NCBI RefSeq assembly: GCF_000316035.1 | Contig: NZ_ANHX01000052.1 | Location: 51,189-115,188 of the forward strand | DNA: 64,000 bases | Direction: 5' to 3' | From: Paenibacillus sp. PAMC 26794 | GTDB taxonomy: Bacteria > Bacillota > Bacilli > Paenibacillales > Paenibacillaceae | In this document: piece after piece, positions 54,185-62,809 of the stretch | Layout: each line of letters begins with the position of its first letter | Position numbering within the stretch: the stretch's first letter is position 1 | Translations under genes and position numbers: made by a program | Notes under the pieces: model-generated | The model's input: only the letters and a program-made list of their open reading frames with translations | The model's database searches: none | Told to the model about the DNA's origin: nothing

Positions 54185-55477
54185 TTATTGGACGGTTGCA
54201 AGGCTTTCCTGGATCTGTTTCACGGCATTGTCCAGCGATGCCTTCACGTCCTTATCGGTATCCCAGATATCCGTAATGGCCGACGTAATTGGTCCCCATA
54301 CGCTGTCCATGGCAGGAAGCGAAGGCATTGGGGTAGAGTTGTTGAACTGTTCCAGGAACGCCTTATTGATCGGGTCCTCCTGCAACTTCGGATCAGCAGC
54401 TACGTTCTTGTTCGCAGGAAGTGTACCATTCAGGTCAAAGTTCTCCATCTGAGCTTCTTCATTGGAAAGGAACGCTGCCAAGAGCTTCGACGCATTCGGG
54501 TATTGCGTAAATGCATTCACATAATAGGCTTTAACACCTGAGAAGGAGGTCATCGGTTTGCCATCGATTGCCGGAAGCGGAGCAACGCCAAAATCAATAC
54601 CTGCATTGCGATAATCGGCAATGGTCCACGGACCGTTAATGTCCATAGCCAGCTTACCGCTGGAGAATAATCCTTTTTTGATATCATAGTTCACGTCACC
54701 CATCTTGAGCGGCAGCACCTCCGACTTCAGCGTCTGCAAGAACTGTCCACCCTTCTGGGCACCTTCGTTATTCAGACCGAGATCCGCGCTATCCATCCCG
54801 TTGTCCCCAAAAATATAACCGCCCTGTGAAACCAGGAACGCATAGTTATAGTAAAATTGCTGCAATTCCCACATCAGCGCATATTGATTGGACTTCACAT
54901 TATTGAACGTCTTGGCGAAACTGATAATCTCATCAAAGTTTTTCGGAGCTTCTGGATAGAGTGCCTTGTTATAGAAAAGGGCGTAGGTCTCCACGCTGTA
55001 CGGATAGCCGTACAGGATATCCTTGAACGTCACTGCCTTCAGTGCGTTGTCGCTGGTGTTCTCTGCGGTCTCTGCTTCGAATATGTCATTGGGCAGAATA
55101 AGTCCCGCCTCTGAAGCGCTACCAATCTTATCATGTGGGAAAACAACGACATCTGCCGCCAGACCCGCCGGGCCATCCGTCGTCAGCTTGGTTACCTGAT
55201 CGGTTGGAGGTAATTCCTCCATTTTGACTGTTACCCCATATTTTTCTTCGAATTTTTTGACCCTTTGCTCAATAAAGCTGCTTTGATTTTTATCCTCCCA
55301 GATCACCAGGGTTGCCCCTTCTTCCGGTTGAAGGTTCTCGGATGTCAGCTCTACAACTTCCTCCGGATTCTCACCTGCCGTAGTTGTAGCTGAAGATGGA
55401 CTTCCGCCTCCAGCCCCGCACGCAGCCAGTGTAAAAGCCACCATGACGGACAATGTTGCCCCTTGCCATTTTCTCAT
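54185..55477 (-). CDS. Maltose/maltodextrin-binding lipoprotein
   Basis: The ATG at 55477 (AAGGGG upstream) gives a lipoprotein signal ending FTLAACG; the longer upstream frame is leader sequence. The mature protein is a type-1 extracellular solute-binding protein: LVIWEDKNQSSFIEQRVKKF, DVVVFPHDKIGSASEAGLI, GYPYSVETYALFYNK and GKLAMDINGPWTI are MalE-like and CymE-like. It delivers maltodextrins or cyclodextrins to the two permeases. Promoter, cre-like site and LacI-type operators are seen upstream. Confidence 0.85.
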   Translation of the reverse strand: MRKWQGATLSVMVAFTLAACGAGGGSPSSATTTAGENPEEVVELTSENLQPEEGATLVIWEDKNQSSFIEQRVKKFEEKYGVTVKMEELPPTDQVTKLTTDGPAGLAADVVVFPHDKIGSASEAGLILPNDIFEAETAENTSDNALKAVTFKDILYGYPYSVETYALFYNKALYPEAPKNFDEIISFAKTFNNVKSNQYALMWELQQFYYNYAFLVSQGGYIFGDNGMDSADLGLNNEGAQKGGQFLQTLKSEVLPLKMGDVNYDIKKGLFSSGKLAMDINGPWTIADYRNAGIDFGVAPLPAIDGKPMTSFSGVKAYYVNAFTQYPNASKLLAAFLSNEEAQMENFDLNGTLPANKNVAADPKLQEDPINKAFLEQFNNSTPMPSLPAMDSVWGPITSAITDIWDTDKDVKASLDNAVKQIQESLATVQ

Positions 55478-55578
55478 GTAAAATGTCCCCTTCCCTCTGC
55501 TTGGTCCAACAAAGTTCGCGCTTTTCACCCTTTTGTATGCGTATGTTGTCAGGTTTTGCATCCCATATCCCCTTTTGT

Positions 55579-55590
55579 GCAAACGTTTGC
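55579..55590. promoter_or_regulatory. LacI-type operator in binding-protein leader
   Basis: GCAAACGTTTGC is a perfect palindrome of the MalR/LacI class, about 100 bases before the binding-protein gene and downstream of its predicted promoter. The neighbouring LacI-family gene is the likely regulator. Confidence 0.75.
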
Positions 55591-55665
55591 TCAAATGGAA
55601 GACAAGATGACCTCTCCGTTCAATATTTAGGGGTAAACAAGTCAGGAAGTATGTAAATCCACCGA

Positions 55666-55679
55666 TGTAAGCGCTACAA
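55666..55679. promoter_or_regulatory. cre-like site overlapping the mal promoter
   Basis: TGTAAGCGCTACAA matches 12 of 14 positions of the cre model. On the minus strand TTGTTA, 17 bases, TATTGT form a promoter whose -10 box overlaps this site, so CcpA could block RNA polymerase. Confidence 0.5.
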
Positions 55680-55716
55680 TAATAATCACATCATACAATA
55701 ACAAACTTTATTTGCA

Positions 55717-55726
55717 CAAACGTTTG
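55717..55726. promoter_or_regulatory. LacI-type operator between binding-protein and regulator genes
   Basis: CAAACGTTTG within TTGCACAAACGTTTGCACA lies between the divergent binding-protein and LacI-type genes and can serve both autoregulation and control of the transporter. Confidence 0.7.
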
Positions 55727-55923
55727 CACAAGCCATATTTGCTCAATTTTAACCAATTTATCTCTTTTACCTACAGTAATCTCCTGTTTCCTTGTTCAGA
55801 CTCTTTCTTCCTTTATTTTACTTCGCATGCATCCCTTATTCGGCAGTTAGCAATTGATTTCTCGTATCCTTTGGATTACCATAGGAGAATATTTATACGA
55901 TTGTTCAGAAGGGATTTTTTCAC

Positions 55924-56958
55924 ATGATTACGATCAAGGATATTGCCAAATTGGCGGGTGTTTCCCCTTCTACAGTTTCACGGGTGATTTCCAACCATCC
56001 TAGAATCAGCACCAAAACATCTCTCAAAGTGAAGCAAATTATGAAAGAATTGAACTACCATCCCAACATCATCGCGAAAAGCCTGGTTTCCAAAACAACA
56101 CATACCCTTGGCATTATGCTTCCACGTCCTGCAGAAGAGTTGTTTCAGAATTACTTTTTCGGGGAACTGCTCCGAGGTATTATTACACATGCCACCCGTA
56201 TGAATTATGAATTGCTGCTAACAACCGAAACATCATCAGACAATGAACTACATGCGATATCACGCCTTGTGCATGGCCGTAGAGTGGATGGTATTTTGCT
56301 GCTTGGGTCTAAGCGAGACGATCCCATCATTTCATTTTTGGAAGCGGAAAAGTTTCCTTTTGTGTTAATCGGTCGCAGTGAAGCTCATCCAAATGCCCCC
56401 ATGGTGGATAACGATAATGTGCAGACCGCTTATGATGCGACTCATCATCTGATCGCCCAAGGACATACGCGAATCGGATTTGTCAGCGGTCCTCCGGACA
56501 TTACGTTATCGCATGATCGCATGTTAGGATACCAAAAAGCACTCGCTCAAGCCGGGCTGGATGCGAATAGTGATTGGATTGTGGAAGGCGAATTTCTACA
56601 GGAAAGTGGATTCAGAGCGATGTCGCTGTTCATGTCCTTGCCGGACAGACCCACCGCAATTGTTGTCATCGATGACAATGTGGCCTTTGGGGTATTGAGA
56701 GCTCTTGCCGAGCTTCATTATCTGGTGCCTGAAGATATCAGTGTGGTCAGTTTTAACAATATTGCATTATCGGAACTGGCTTCACCCCCACTAAGCTCTA
56801 TAGATATCGGAACCTATCAGCTTGGCTACACAGCCGTTCAGGTATTGTTAAAAATTCTTAGTGGGGAACCACAGCTTCATAATCCGGTTATTATCCCCCA
56901 TCGTCTGATCGTGCGTGAATCCTCACTCTTTTCCAAGCCAAAGCCACCCTCAGATTGA
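55924..56958 (+). CDS. LacI-family regulator of maltodextrin genes
   Basis: The 344-residue protein has an N-terminal LacI helix-turn-helix (MITIKDIAKLAGVSPSTVSRVIS) with the hinge helix region, and a periplasmic-binding-protein-like sensor (GILLLGSKRDD, VIDDNVAFGVLRAL, SVVSFNNIALSELASPPLSS). It resembles MalR. It is divergent from the transporter operon, with operators on both sides of the gap. GAAGGGA precedes the ATG. Confidence 0.88.
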   Translation: MITIKDIAKLAGVSPSTVSRVISNHPRISTKTSLKVKQIMKELNYHPNIIAKSLVSKTTHTLGIMLPRPAEELFQNYFFGELLRGIITHATRMNYELLLTTETSSDNELHAISRLVHGRRVDGILLLGSKRDDPIISFLEAEKFPFVLIGRSEAHPNAPMVDNDNVQTAYDATHHLIAQGHTRIGFVSGPPDITLSHDRMLGYQKALAQAGLDANSDWIVEGEFLQESGFRAMSLFMSLPDRPTAIVVIDDNVAFGVLRALAELHYLVPEDISVVSFNNIALSELASPPLSSIDIGTYQLGYTAVQVLLKILSGEPQLHNPVIIPHRLIVRESSLFSKPKPPSD

Positions 56959-56984
56959 TTCCTTTCAAGTATCCGTGTAGTAAT

Positions 56985-56996
56985 GCAAACGTTTGT
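56985..56996. promoter_or_regulatory. Third LacI-type operator, downstream of regulator gene
   Basis: GCAAACGTTTGT matches the two operators upstream at all but one base. It lies after the regulator gene, between convergent genes, where an operator has no obvious target; DNA looping is possible. Confidence 0.55.
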
Positions 56997-57032
56997 CCTA
57001 TACGGAATGTGATGCTGTTATCCACCGTACGT

Positions 57033-57089
57033 AGGTGCATAGGTGCATAGGTGCAAAAAAAGAAGCCGCATATACTCATGCGGCTTCCT
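57033..57089. terminator. 8-bp tandem repeat and terminator between convergent genes
   Basis: AGGTGCAT occurs three times in a row (57033-57056, last copy ending AA). Next, AGAAGCCGCAT pairs with ATGCGGCTTCCT around six bases, flanked by A7 and T-rich sequence, a bidirectional terminator for the LacI-type and SDR genes. Confidence 0.75.
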
Positions 57090-57136
57090 TAATTTACACA
57101 ATTTCCGTACTCCATGCTCGACTGTACTTGAATGGA

Positions 57137-57895
57137 TTAGTAAGAGCTCCAGCCTGCATCCGCTGTAACGACGGTTCCGTTCACGAAGCTGGACTCGTCC
57201 GACCCGAGGAACAAGGCTACCTTGGCGATCTCTTCGCTCGTCCCAATGCGTGGGTTGATTGCCATGCCCAGCTGTTGCCGACCTGCACCGTATGGGCTAA
57301 TGCCAGCCATAGATGCGCTGATGTTGGTTGCCACGGCTCCTGGAGCGATCGCATTACAGCGAATGCCTTGCTCAGCATACATGTATCCTGTATTTTTGGT
57401 GAATCCCACGACCGCATGTTTGGAAGCTGTATATGCTGCTCCCGCACGTCCGCCGTGCAATCCACCTGCTGAAGCAATGTTCACGATAACACCTTTTTGT
57501 TTTTCCAGGAAGATCGGCAATACCTTACGCGTTGTCCGCATCACACTGGTTGTGTTCACAGCAAACAATCTCTCCCACTTCTCATCCGTTACATCTGCTG
57601 CCGGCTCCATGCCATCCATAATTCCTGCATTGTTAATCAGAATATCTACTGTACCGTATGTGCTAACTGTCGTATCGATCAGGTTTTGCACATCTTCTTC
57701 TTTGGCTACATTAGCCAAAACGACAATCGCTTCTCCACCCTGGGCTTTAATATCATTCACTACCGCTTGTGCGGATTCTTCGTTAATATCCGATACGACG
57801 ACTTTCGCGCCTTCTTGAGCATACAACGTGGCAATTGCTTTCCCCATACCTGAACCAGCACCTGTAACAACTGCAACTTTATCTTGAAGTTTCAT
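57137..57895 (-). CDS. SDR-family oxidoreductase
   Basis: The 252-residue classical short-chain dehydrogenase has TGAGSGMGKA (NAD(P) loop), NNAG (ILINNAGIMDG), catalytic Ser in NIASAGG, Tyr/Lys in YTASKHA and a C-terminal DAGWSSY. Asp after the second strand (VVVSDINEES) favours NAD(H). The substrate is unknown; annotation often reads glucose dehydrogenase or 3-oxoacyl reductase. AGGAGG precedes the ATG by nine bases. It is divergent from a TetR gene that is probably its regulator. Confidence 0.85.
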   Translation of the reverse strand: MKLQDKVAVVTGAGSGMGKAIATLYAQEGAKVVVSDINEESAQAVVNDIKAQGGEAIVVLANVAKEEDVQNLIDTTVSTYGTVDILINNAGIMDGMEPAADVTDEKWERLFAVNTTSVMRTTRKVLPIFLEKQKGVIVNIASAGGLHGGRAGAAYTASKHAVVGFTKNTGYMYAEQGIRCNAIAPGAVATNISASMAGISPYGAGRQQLGMAINPRIGTSEEIAKVALFLGSDESSFVNGTVVTADAGWSSY

Positions 57896-58070
57896 TCCAT
57901 GTATCCTCCTTTGTGTATTCGTTTACAATAAGTTAACAAACAAATGTTCATTAACTCTTATCCTTAGTATAATAAGTCATAGCGTTTCGCTTCAATCAGT
58001 AAAAGCTTGTCCAGTTGTACGTTAAACAACACTATTAAGTCTTTTTGTTCTTTAACTAATAAAGTGAACT

Positions 58071-58259
58071 ATATAAATTAAACTAAACATTTACACGAAA
58101 CGGAGAGGACAGAAATAACCTGAAGAAGCGCAAGCGTTCGCCTTTATCCCCGGATTTACCATTTATAATAGGAATCAAAAAATCTGGGGATAACAGCGAT
58201 CGGAAGGTTGTTCTGTCATCGAAGTGGCCAGTGTAAATATTCTTTAGTTCAACTTATAT
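58071..58259. repeat. MITE-like palindromic element, copy B
   Basis: Left end ATATAAATTAAACTAAA and right end TTTAGTTCAACTTATAT are imperfect inverted repeats. Within, the arms TTTACACGAAACGGAGAGG and its counterpart ACTTCGATGACAG, and TTATCCCCGGATTT against AAATCTGGGGATAA, fold into one long hairpin. It lies between the SDR gene and the TetR gene and ends only 18 bases before the TetR start codon, so it contains or displaces that promoter. Confidence 0.75.
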
Positions 58260-58276
58260 AGCGAGGAGGAAAATAG

Positions 58277-58870
58277 ATGTCTGAAACTATGAATTCAATG
58301 GACCGAAGAATTAAAAAATCAAAAGCTGCACTGAAGGATGCACTCATCCATTTGATGCAAAAACATCCCTTTAAAGAAATATCGATTACGGATATTGTGC
58401 AGCGAGCCGACCTGAATCGGGGAACTTTCTACAGGCATTATCAGTACAAAGAAGACCTGTTCAACGAGATTATCGATGATGTGATTCAGGATCTGGTAAC
58501 TTCTTTCCGCAAACCCTATCAGGATGAGGAAGAGTTCGAAGTCAATCTGATGCCCTCTTCGGCGATCACTATATTTGAGCATGTGCACCAACACGCACAA
58601 TTCTACACACTGGTTGTGAAATCTGAGGCCTCCTCCAACTTCCAGCGCATGATCTGTAATGTTCTTCGGGATCTGGCCTTACAGGATCTGAACCACATCT
58701 TCCCGCAGCACATCAACCATGAAATATTGGCAAGCTACCAATCTCATGCGATATTTGGCATGATCATAGAGTGGATCAGACAAGATTTCAAGCACAGCCC
58801 CGCCTACATGGCCGAGGAATTATTTAAGATCATTCATTACAAACCTGACAATGTCGTGTTGAGAGACTGA
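58277..58870 (+). CDS. TetR/AcrR-family regulator
   Basis: Residues 8-60 form the TetR helix-turn-helix (LKDALIHLMQKHPFKEISIT, DIVQRADLNRGTFYRHYQYK). The ligand domain follows the TetR C-terminal layout seen with SDR-linked regulators. GAGGAGG precedes the ATG. It is divergent from the SDR gene. Confidence 0.85.
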   Translation: MSETMNSMDRRIKKSKAALKDALIHLMQKHPFKEISITDIVQRADLNRGTFYRHYQYKEDLFNEIIDDVIQDLVTSFRKPYQDEEEFEVNLMPSSAITIFEHVHQHAQFYTLVVKSEASSNFQRMICNVLRDLALQDLNHIFPQHINHEILASYQSHAIFGMIIEWIRQDFKHSPAYMAEELFKIIHYKPDNVVLRD

Positions 58871-58957
58871 AATTTTGAATCGCCTTACTTCCCTTCCTAT
58901 AGTGGGGTGATTGAGAGTAATTTTAAGAAAGCTTCACCACCAAAATTATGTAAATAC

Positions 58958-59004
58958 ATTCCTGTAATTTCTGGTATTGATATGATAAATTATGCATTGG
59001 AATA
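58958..59004 (+). promoter_or_regulatory. Conserved upstream block of secreted-protein paralogue 2
   Basis: ATTCCTGTAATTTCTGGTA, then TATGATAAATTATGCATTGGAATA, matches the block at 40225-40272 with few changes. TATGATAAAT supplies a likely -10 box. The spacing to the start codon differs by several bases. Confidence 0.6.
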
Positions 59005-59030
59005 CAAACAAAAGGAGGATGACATTACAT

Positions 59031-59645
59031 TTGAAGAAGTCGTGGATTATATCATTGATTACCAGTTTTGTTTTACTAGGCGGAATGCTTCTCTCTCCAG
59101 CCGCTTCTGCTGATGCAGCCAAAGTAGCAACCTCTACATATTCAGATCAGAGTTATAGTGAAGATGATTATTTGCACGAAGAACTTATTGACGAATTAGA
59201 ATTAGATGATGCAGAACAGGAGCTCACTAAAGATCAAAAGGATTTCGAAAAATATCTTGAACAAATATCTCGTCTGGTACCTTATGAGAGTAAAGCAATC
59301 GACACGTTGGGTAGTGTTGGAGGTGAGGTGAATTCAACCAATCGCAAGTCCATGTACCTCAAACTTACGAATACGGTGATCCCTAATTATACAAAAACGG
59401 TCTCCATGTTAAAACAAATCAAACCTTCCAATCCTGAACTTAAGAAAATACATGCCTATTATGTTAAGGGGAGCTACCTTCAGCTGGAAGGATACTTGTT
59501 GTACAAACAAGCCGTTTCTAAAAACAAAGTGAATTCTAAGATACTGCAACAAGGTCGTGCCAAAGTACGTGCGGCTGGCGTTCTCCTCGACCAATACAAG
59601 CAACAGATATACCCTTATGCACGGAATATCGGGTATCTAAATTAG
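59031..59645 (+). CDS. Secreted helical protein, paralogue 2 of 2
   Basis: The TTG at 59031 is chosen because AAAGGAGG ends 12 bases before; an upstream ATG overlaps that site. A signal peptide (LKKSWIISLITSFVLLGGML, cleavage near SADA) is followed by an acidic segment (YSEDDYLHEELIDELELDDAE) and a domain clearly paralogous to the 40304 protein (NRKSMYLKLTNTVIPNYTK, LKKIHAYYVKGSYLQLEGY). No named family is recognised. A strong terminator follows. Confidence 0.7.
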   Translation: MKKSWIISLITSFVLLGGMLLSPAASADAAKVATSTYSDQSYSEDDYLHEELIDELELDDAEQELTKDQKDFEKYLEQISRLVPYESKAIDTLGSVGGEVNSTNRKSMYLKLTNTVIPNYTKTVSMLKQIKPSNPELKKIHAYYVKGSYLQLEGYLLYKQAVSKNKVNSKILQQGRAKVRAAGVLLDQYKQQIYPYARNIGYLN

Positions 59646-59666
59646 TACCAATCTTCATAGAAGCCC

Positions 59667-59711
59667 AAAAAGCGACCACTCCCCATGCTTAATGAGGAAC
59701 GGTCGCTTTTT
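59667..59711. terminator. Terminator after paralogue 2
   Basis: AAAAAGCGACC pairs exactly with GGTCGCTTTTT; the loop is 23 bases. It lies between convergent genes and can serve both. Confidence 0.85.
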
Positions 59712-59768
59712 CCAATTATAAAAAAGATAACAATTTAATACGTAAATTTTTTATTTTTCTCTTCTGAA

Positions 59769-60908
59769 TTACAGCCCCAGCTTCTGCCCTTTCTCCAACC
59801 GCTGAATCTGCTGCTCCCCGGTATCCGCAAGTTCACGGAACTGGTTAATCGTCTCGCGCATTCTTGGCAGAGCTTCCTGCTTATAAAGACTAATCGAATC
59901 GAGCGCAGACAACACATCGGTAAACGCCTGTTTCATCGTATCCACGGAGATGCTGGCTTCATATGCCTGCTTCTGGATAGCAATCCCCTGATCCTTGAGC
60001 ATCTTGGATGTTCCTGCGATCAGATCATTAGTTGTCTGGTTCAGCAATTCAATTTTCTGCAATACAATCTTCTGGTTATACAAAGCACTTGCTACCGTAA
60101 CGGCAATTTTCAATGCCGAGATCGTTACATTCTTCGCACGGTCTACGCCTCGGATTAGTTCCTTGTTGTTGCGGATGACCACTTCAATCGCCATGATGCC
60201 CTGTTGGTTCACGACCAGCATTTGTTGCAGGTCCATGACCCGCTGACGGAGTGGGAACAGCACTTCTTCTGTAATAAAACGAACTTTCTCGGGGTCCTCA
60301 TTGCGGACCTTGGCGGCTTCAATCTGCGCGTCGATAGACTCATCCATGAGCACGCCAAGCTGAATTTCCTTTTGCAGTCGTTTGGTAAGTTCCCGCAGGT
60401 TCTGCTGTTCAATCTCCAGCGTTGTATTATCGTTACGGAGTGTGGATCTGCCTTTATCCAAAGAGGTTACGATGTCAGCGATGACTGCGTCAGCCTTCTG
60501 GTATTTTAGGAAATAGGCGCGAAGCGGATTGAACAGTTTCCCAAGGAAACCGGTCTTCGCAAAGTCGACCACGCTTGGGTCGAGATCCTTCAGTTGCATA
60601 TGCAACTCGGTCAAGCCTTTGGCGACCTGACCGCCCTCGTCTCCCGTCTTGGACAGATGTCCAACGGAGACTTGAAGCAAGGCGTTTTTCTCGGAAGAGG
60701 ATCTCATCGTGTTCATGCCAAAACCGTCAATGGATTGCAGAATCTCTTTGCGTTTCTCCAAGGATTCGAGATCCAGTGTCATGATCATTTCTACGTTGGC
60801 ATTTGCCACTTGTTGAAGCTCCGCGACCTCGGCGGGCACGGGTTTCACCTCTTCTTCAATCACCTTCTGAATTTCCTTCTGGCTCGGTATTTCCATTGAA
60901 AATGACAT
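59769..60908 (-). CDS. Toxic anion resistance protein (TelA/KlaA family)
   Basis: The 379-residue protein is almost fully helical and matches TelA-type proteins: GLTELHMQLKDLDPSVVDF, GKLFNPLRAYFLKYQKADAVI, LEIEQQNLRELTKRLQKEI and LLNQTTNDLIAGTSKML. GGGGGAA precedes the ATG. The family is linked to tellurite and antibiotic tolerance and often sits next to XpaC-like genes. It follows the VWA gene across a MITE-like repeat. Confidence 0.85.
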   Translation of the reverse strand: MSFSMEIPSQKEIQKVIEEEVKPVPAEVAELQQVANANVEMIMTLDLESLEKRKEILQSIDGFGMNTMRSSSEKNALLQVSVGHLSKTGDEGGQVAKGLTELHMQLKDLDPSVVDFAKTGFLGKLFNPLRAYFLKYQKADAVIADIVTSLDKGRSTLRNDNTTLEIEQQNLRELTKRLQKEIQLGVLMDESIDAQIEAAKVRNEDPEKVRFITEEVLFPLRQRVMDLQQMLVVNQQGIMAIEVVIRNNKELIRGVDRAKNVTISALKIAVTVASALYNQKIVLQKIELLNQTTNDLIAGTSKMLKDQGIAIQKQAYEASISVDTMKQAFTDVLSALDSISLYKQEALPRMRETINQFRELADTGEQQIQRLEKGQKLGL

Positions 60909-60954
60909 CTACAGTTCCCCCTTTTATATACGTGCTGTAAAATGATTGATATTC

Positions 60955-61095
60955 CACGCGAGTGACTCCGATTGCAGTACCATCCTCCGATCGCTGTTAT
61001 CCCCAGATTTCTTCATTTTCCTCATTAATCGGTTGAAATCTGGTGATAAAGGCGACTGCTACGCTTCTTCAGATCGGTTCTGCACTCTACGTCTT
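60955..61095. repeat. MITE-like palindromic element, copy D
   Basis: It contains CCTCCGATCGCTGTTATCCCCAGATTT and its folded partner AAATCTGGTGATAAAGGCGACTGC, as in copies A and B (runs broken here by a short loop). The termini are more worn than in the other copies. It separates the TelA gene from the VWA gene. Confidence 0.6.
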
Positions 61096-61108
61096 CGTGT
61101 TAATAAAC

Positions 61109-62797
61109 TTACATCTGGACGTTAAACAGGTTTCCGATCTTGTACACGACATCGTCGGTATCGGCATTGATGCTTGCCGCTTCGTTAATGCTGGAGATGC
61201 TCTCCAAAGCCTTGATGTCCGCGTTGTACCCAATCGTATAGATTGGCACTTTGTACGTTTCGACCAGATCACGGATATCCTTGAGGGTATGACCTTCGTT
61301 GGTCTCGCCATCACTCAAGACAAATATCAACGGCTTCACGTTTGGATCAGCAGCCATATAATCTTCCAGCATCTTCATCGCCACCACGATCCCGTCAAAG
61401 GTCGCCGTACCACCGCCAGCTTGCAGACTATCGACTGTCCCGACAAACATGGACTGCTGGTTCGTATCATACTTGGCAATCGGCAGATTCACAGTTACCC
61501 CGCTGGAGTAAGAGACAAGCCCAATACTGTTGTCTGTACCCAGGTACTTCTGACCTTTGCGCAGGGACTCCTTCAGTCGGTTAAGCGGTTCGCCGTCCAT
61601 GCTTCCGGATACATCGGTTACGAACACAGCTGCAATCGGTTTGCTGCCGTTCTTCTTCTCTTTCCAGACTTTCTGCGCGGACAGTAACGTGCCGCCATCC
61701 ACGGTAGCCAGTTCGGATTTGTAATCCTGTAACCCGTTGAAACCAAACTCTTCAGCCGATTGTTGGTACTTCGCCTGGGTTACGAATTCCGCAAACTTTT
61801 GGATGATCTCCTGTTTGTTCTGCGGCAATTGTCCCAATGCATACAGCGGGCTATCATGTCTCACACCAAACGGTGTAAAGACGTATCCACTCTTCAGATC
61901 AGCGGTATTCACATACGTCTGGTATTCGAGTACAAAGGCATCCAGTCTGCCTGACTTGGCAGCTTCCCGCATCTGAATGGTTGTCGAGGCTGTAAACGGT
62001 ACATTCGTCTGGAATTTCTCAAATCCCTCAATAGCCTTCTCTCCCAGCGGATTGGCGCTATCATACGTATTCAGTGCAGTCACCAGGAAGTTTAGTCCTG
62101 TGGAGCTGGCAAATGGATCGGTATATCCCATCGCGAGTTCATTGTTCGCAATGGCTTCGGTTACGGTTTTCACATTAACGGAGCCGTACGTATCAACCAG
62201 TGCATCATATTTGGCTTTGGAAATGACAATACCCGGAACATTCCCGACCAGTCGCTCGGACACCATCTGCGTCTTCACCCCACTGGCCTCAACCATCTCG
62301 CCCCACAGTTCATTGGAAGGTGTGAATGCATCCGGCACATACTTGCCCGATTTGATATAATCGGTAGCCGTTCCTGAGGCGATATTGCGGATATTGACCG
62401 ATACCTGTTTGCCTCCAACGGTAATGTTCGCTTTGTTGAATTCCTCCCCCACCTCAGTTAACCAGCCGTCTACCCCGCTGCCTGACTTCTCTGGGGAAGA
62501 GAAGATTTCGACGTAATCATTTGTTGTATTCTCTACGGCAATCGCGAATTTGGAGATATCCGGCAGTGATTCTGCCACGTCGACCGGATCGAGATCAATC
62601 TGTCCTTTGACCGGTTCTGCCGTTGCTGGTGCAATGTCCGCGTACAGTTTCCCCAGTTCCTTACCTGCATTCTCTGTGCTCACCTGTGTGGTCGACTTGC
62701 CAAAGTTCGACGTCAGTGTAATCCCTGCATAGACCAGACCAAATACGAGCACCAGCATTACAATCGATATGAAAAAAAACTTTCCCTTCTTGGCCAT
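61109..62797 (-). CDS. Membrane-anchored solute-binding-like protein with VWA domain
   Basis: The 562-residue protein has one N-terminal membrane segment (KFFFISIVMLVLVFGLVYAGI) so the rest is likely outside the membrane. Residues about 80-380 look like an extracellular solute-binding fold (FTPSNELWGEMVEASGVK, AMGYTDPFASSTGLNFLVTAL). Residues 385-562 are a von Willebrand A domain with an intact metal site (FVTDVSGSMDGEPLNRL, then LSDGETNEG). The fusion suggests metal-dependent binding of a ligand. It lies between XpaC-like and TelA genes. Confidence 0.75.
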   Translation of the reverse strand: MAKKGKFFFISIVMLVLVFGLVYAGITLTSNFGKSTTQVSTENAGKELGKLYADIAPATAEPVKGQIDLDPVDVAESLPDISKFAIAVENTTNDYVEIFSSPEKSGSGVDGWLTEVGEEFNKANITVGGKQVSVNIRNIASGTATDYIKSGKYVPDAFTPSNELWGEMVEASGVKTQMVSERLVGNVPGIVISKAKYDALVDTYGSVNVKTVTEAIANNELAMGYTDPFASSTGLNFLVTALNTYDSANPLGEKAIEGFEKFQTNVPFTASTTIQMREAAKSGRLDAFVLEYQTYVNTADLKSGYVFTPFGVRHDSPLYALGQLPQNKQEIIQKFAEFVTQAKYQQSAEEFGFNGLQDYKSELATVDGGTLLSAQKVWKEKKNGSKPIAAVFVTDVSGSMDGEPLNRLKESLRKGQKYLGTDNSIGLVSYSSGVTVNLPIAKYDTNQQSMFVGTVDSLQAGGGTATFDGIVVAMKMLEDYMAADPNVKPLIFVLSDGETNEGHTLKDIRDLVETYKVPIYTIGYNADIKALESISSINEAASINADTDDVVYKIGNLFNVQM

Positions 62798-62809
62798 ACG
62801 AGCAACCCC

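Noticed and set aside
57035..57472. Plus-strand 145-residue frame opposite the SDR gene
   Set aside because: It overlaps a terminator and a conserved SDR gene, and the Cys-rich composition is an artefact of the antisense frame.
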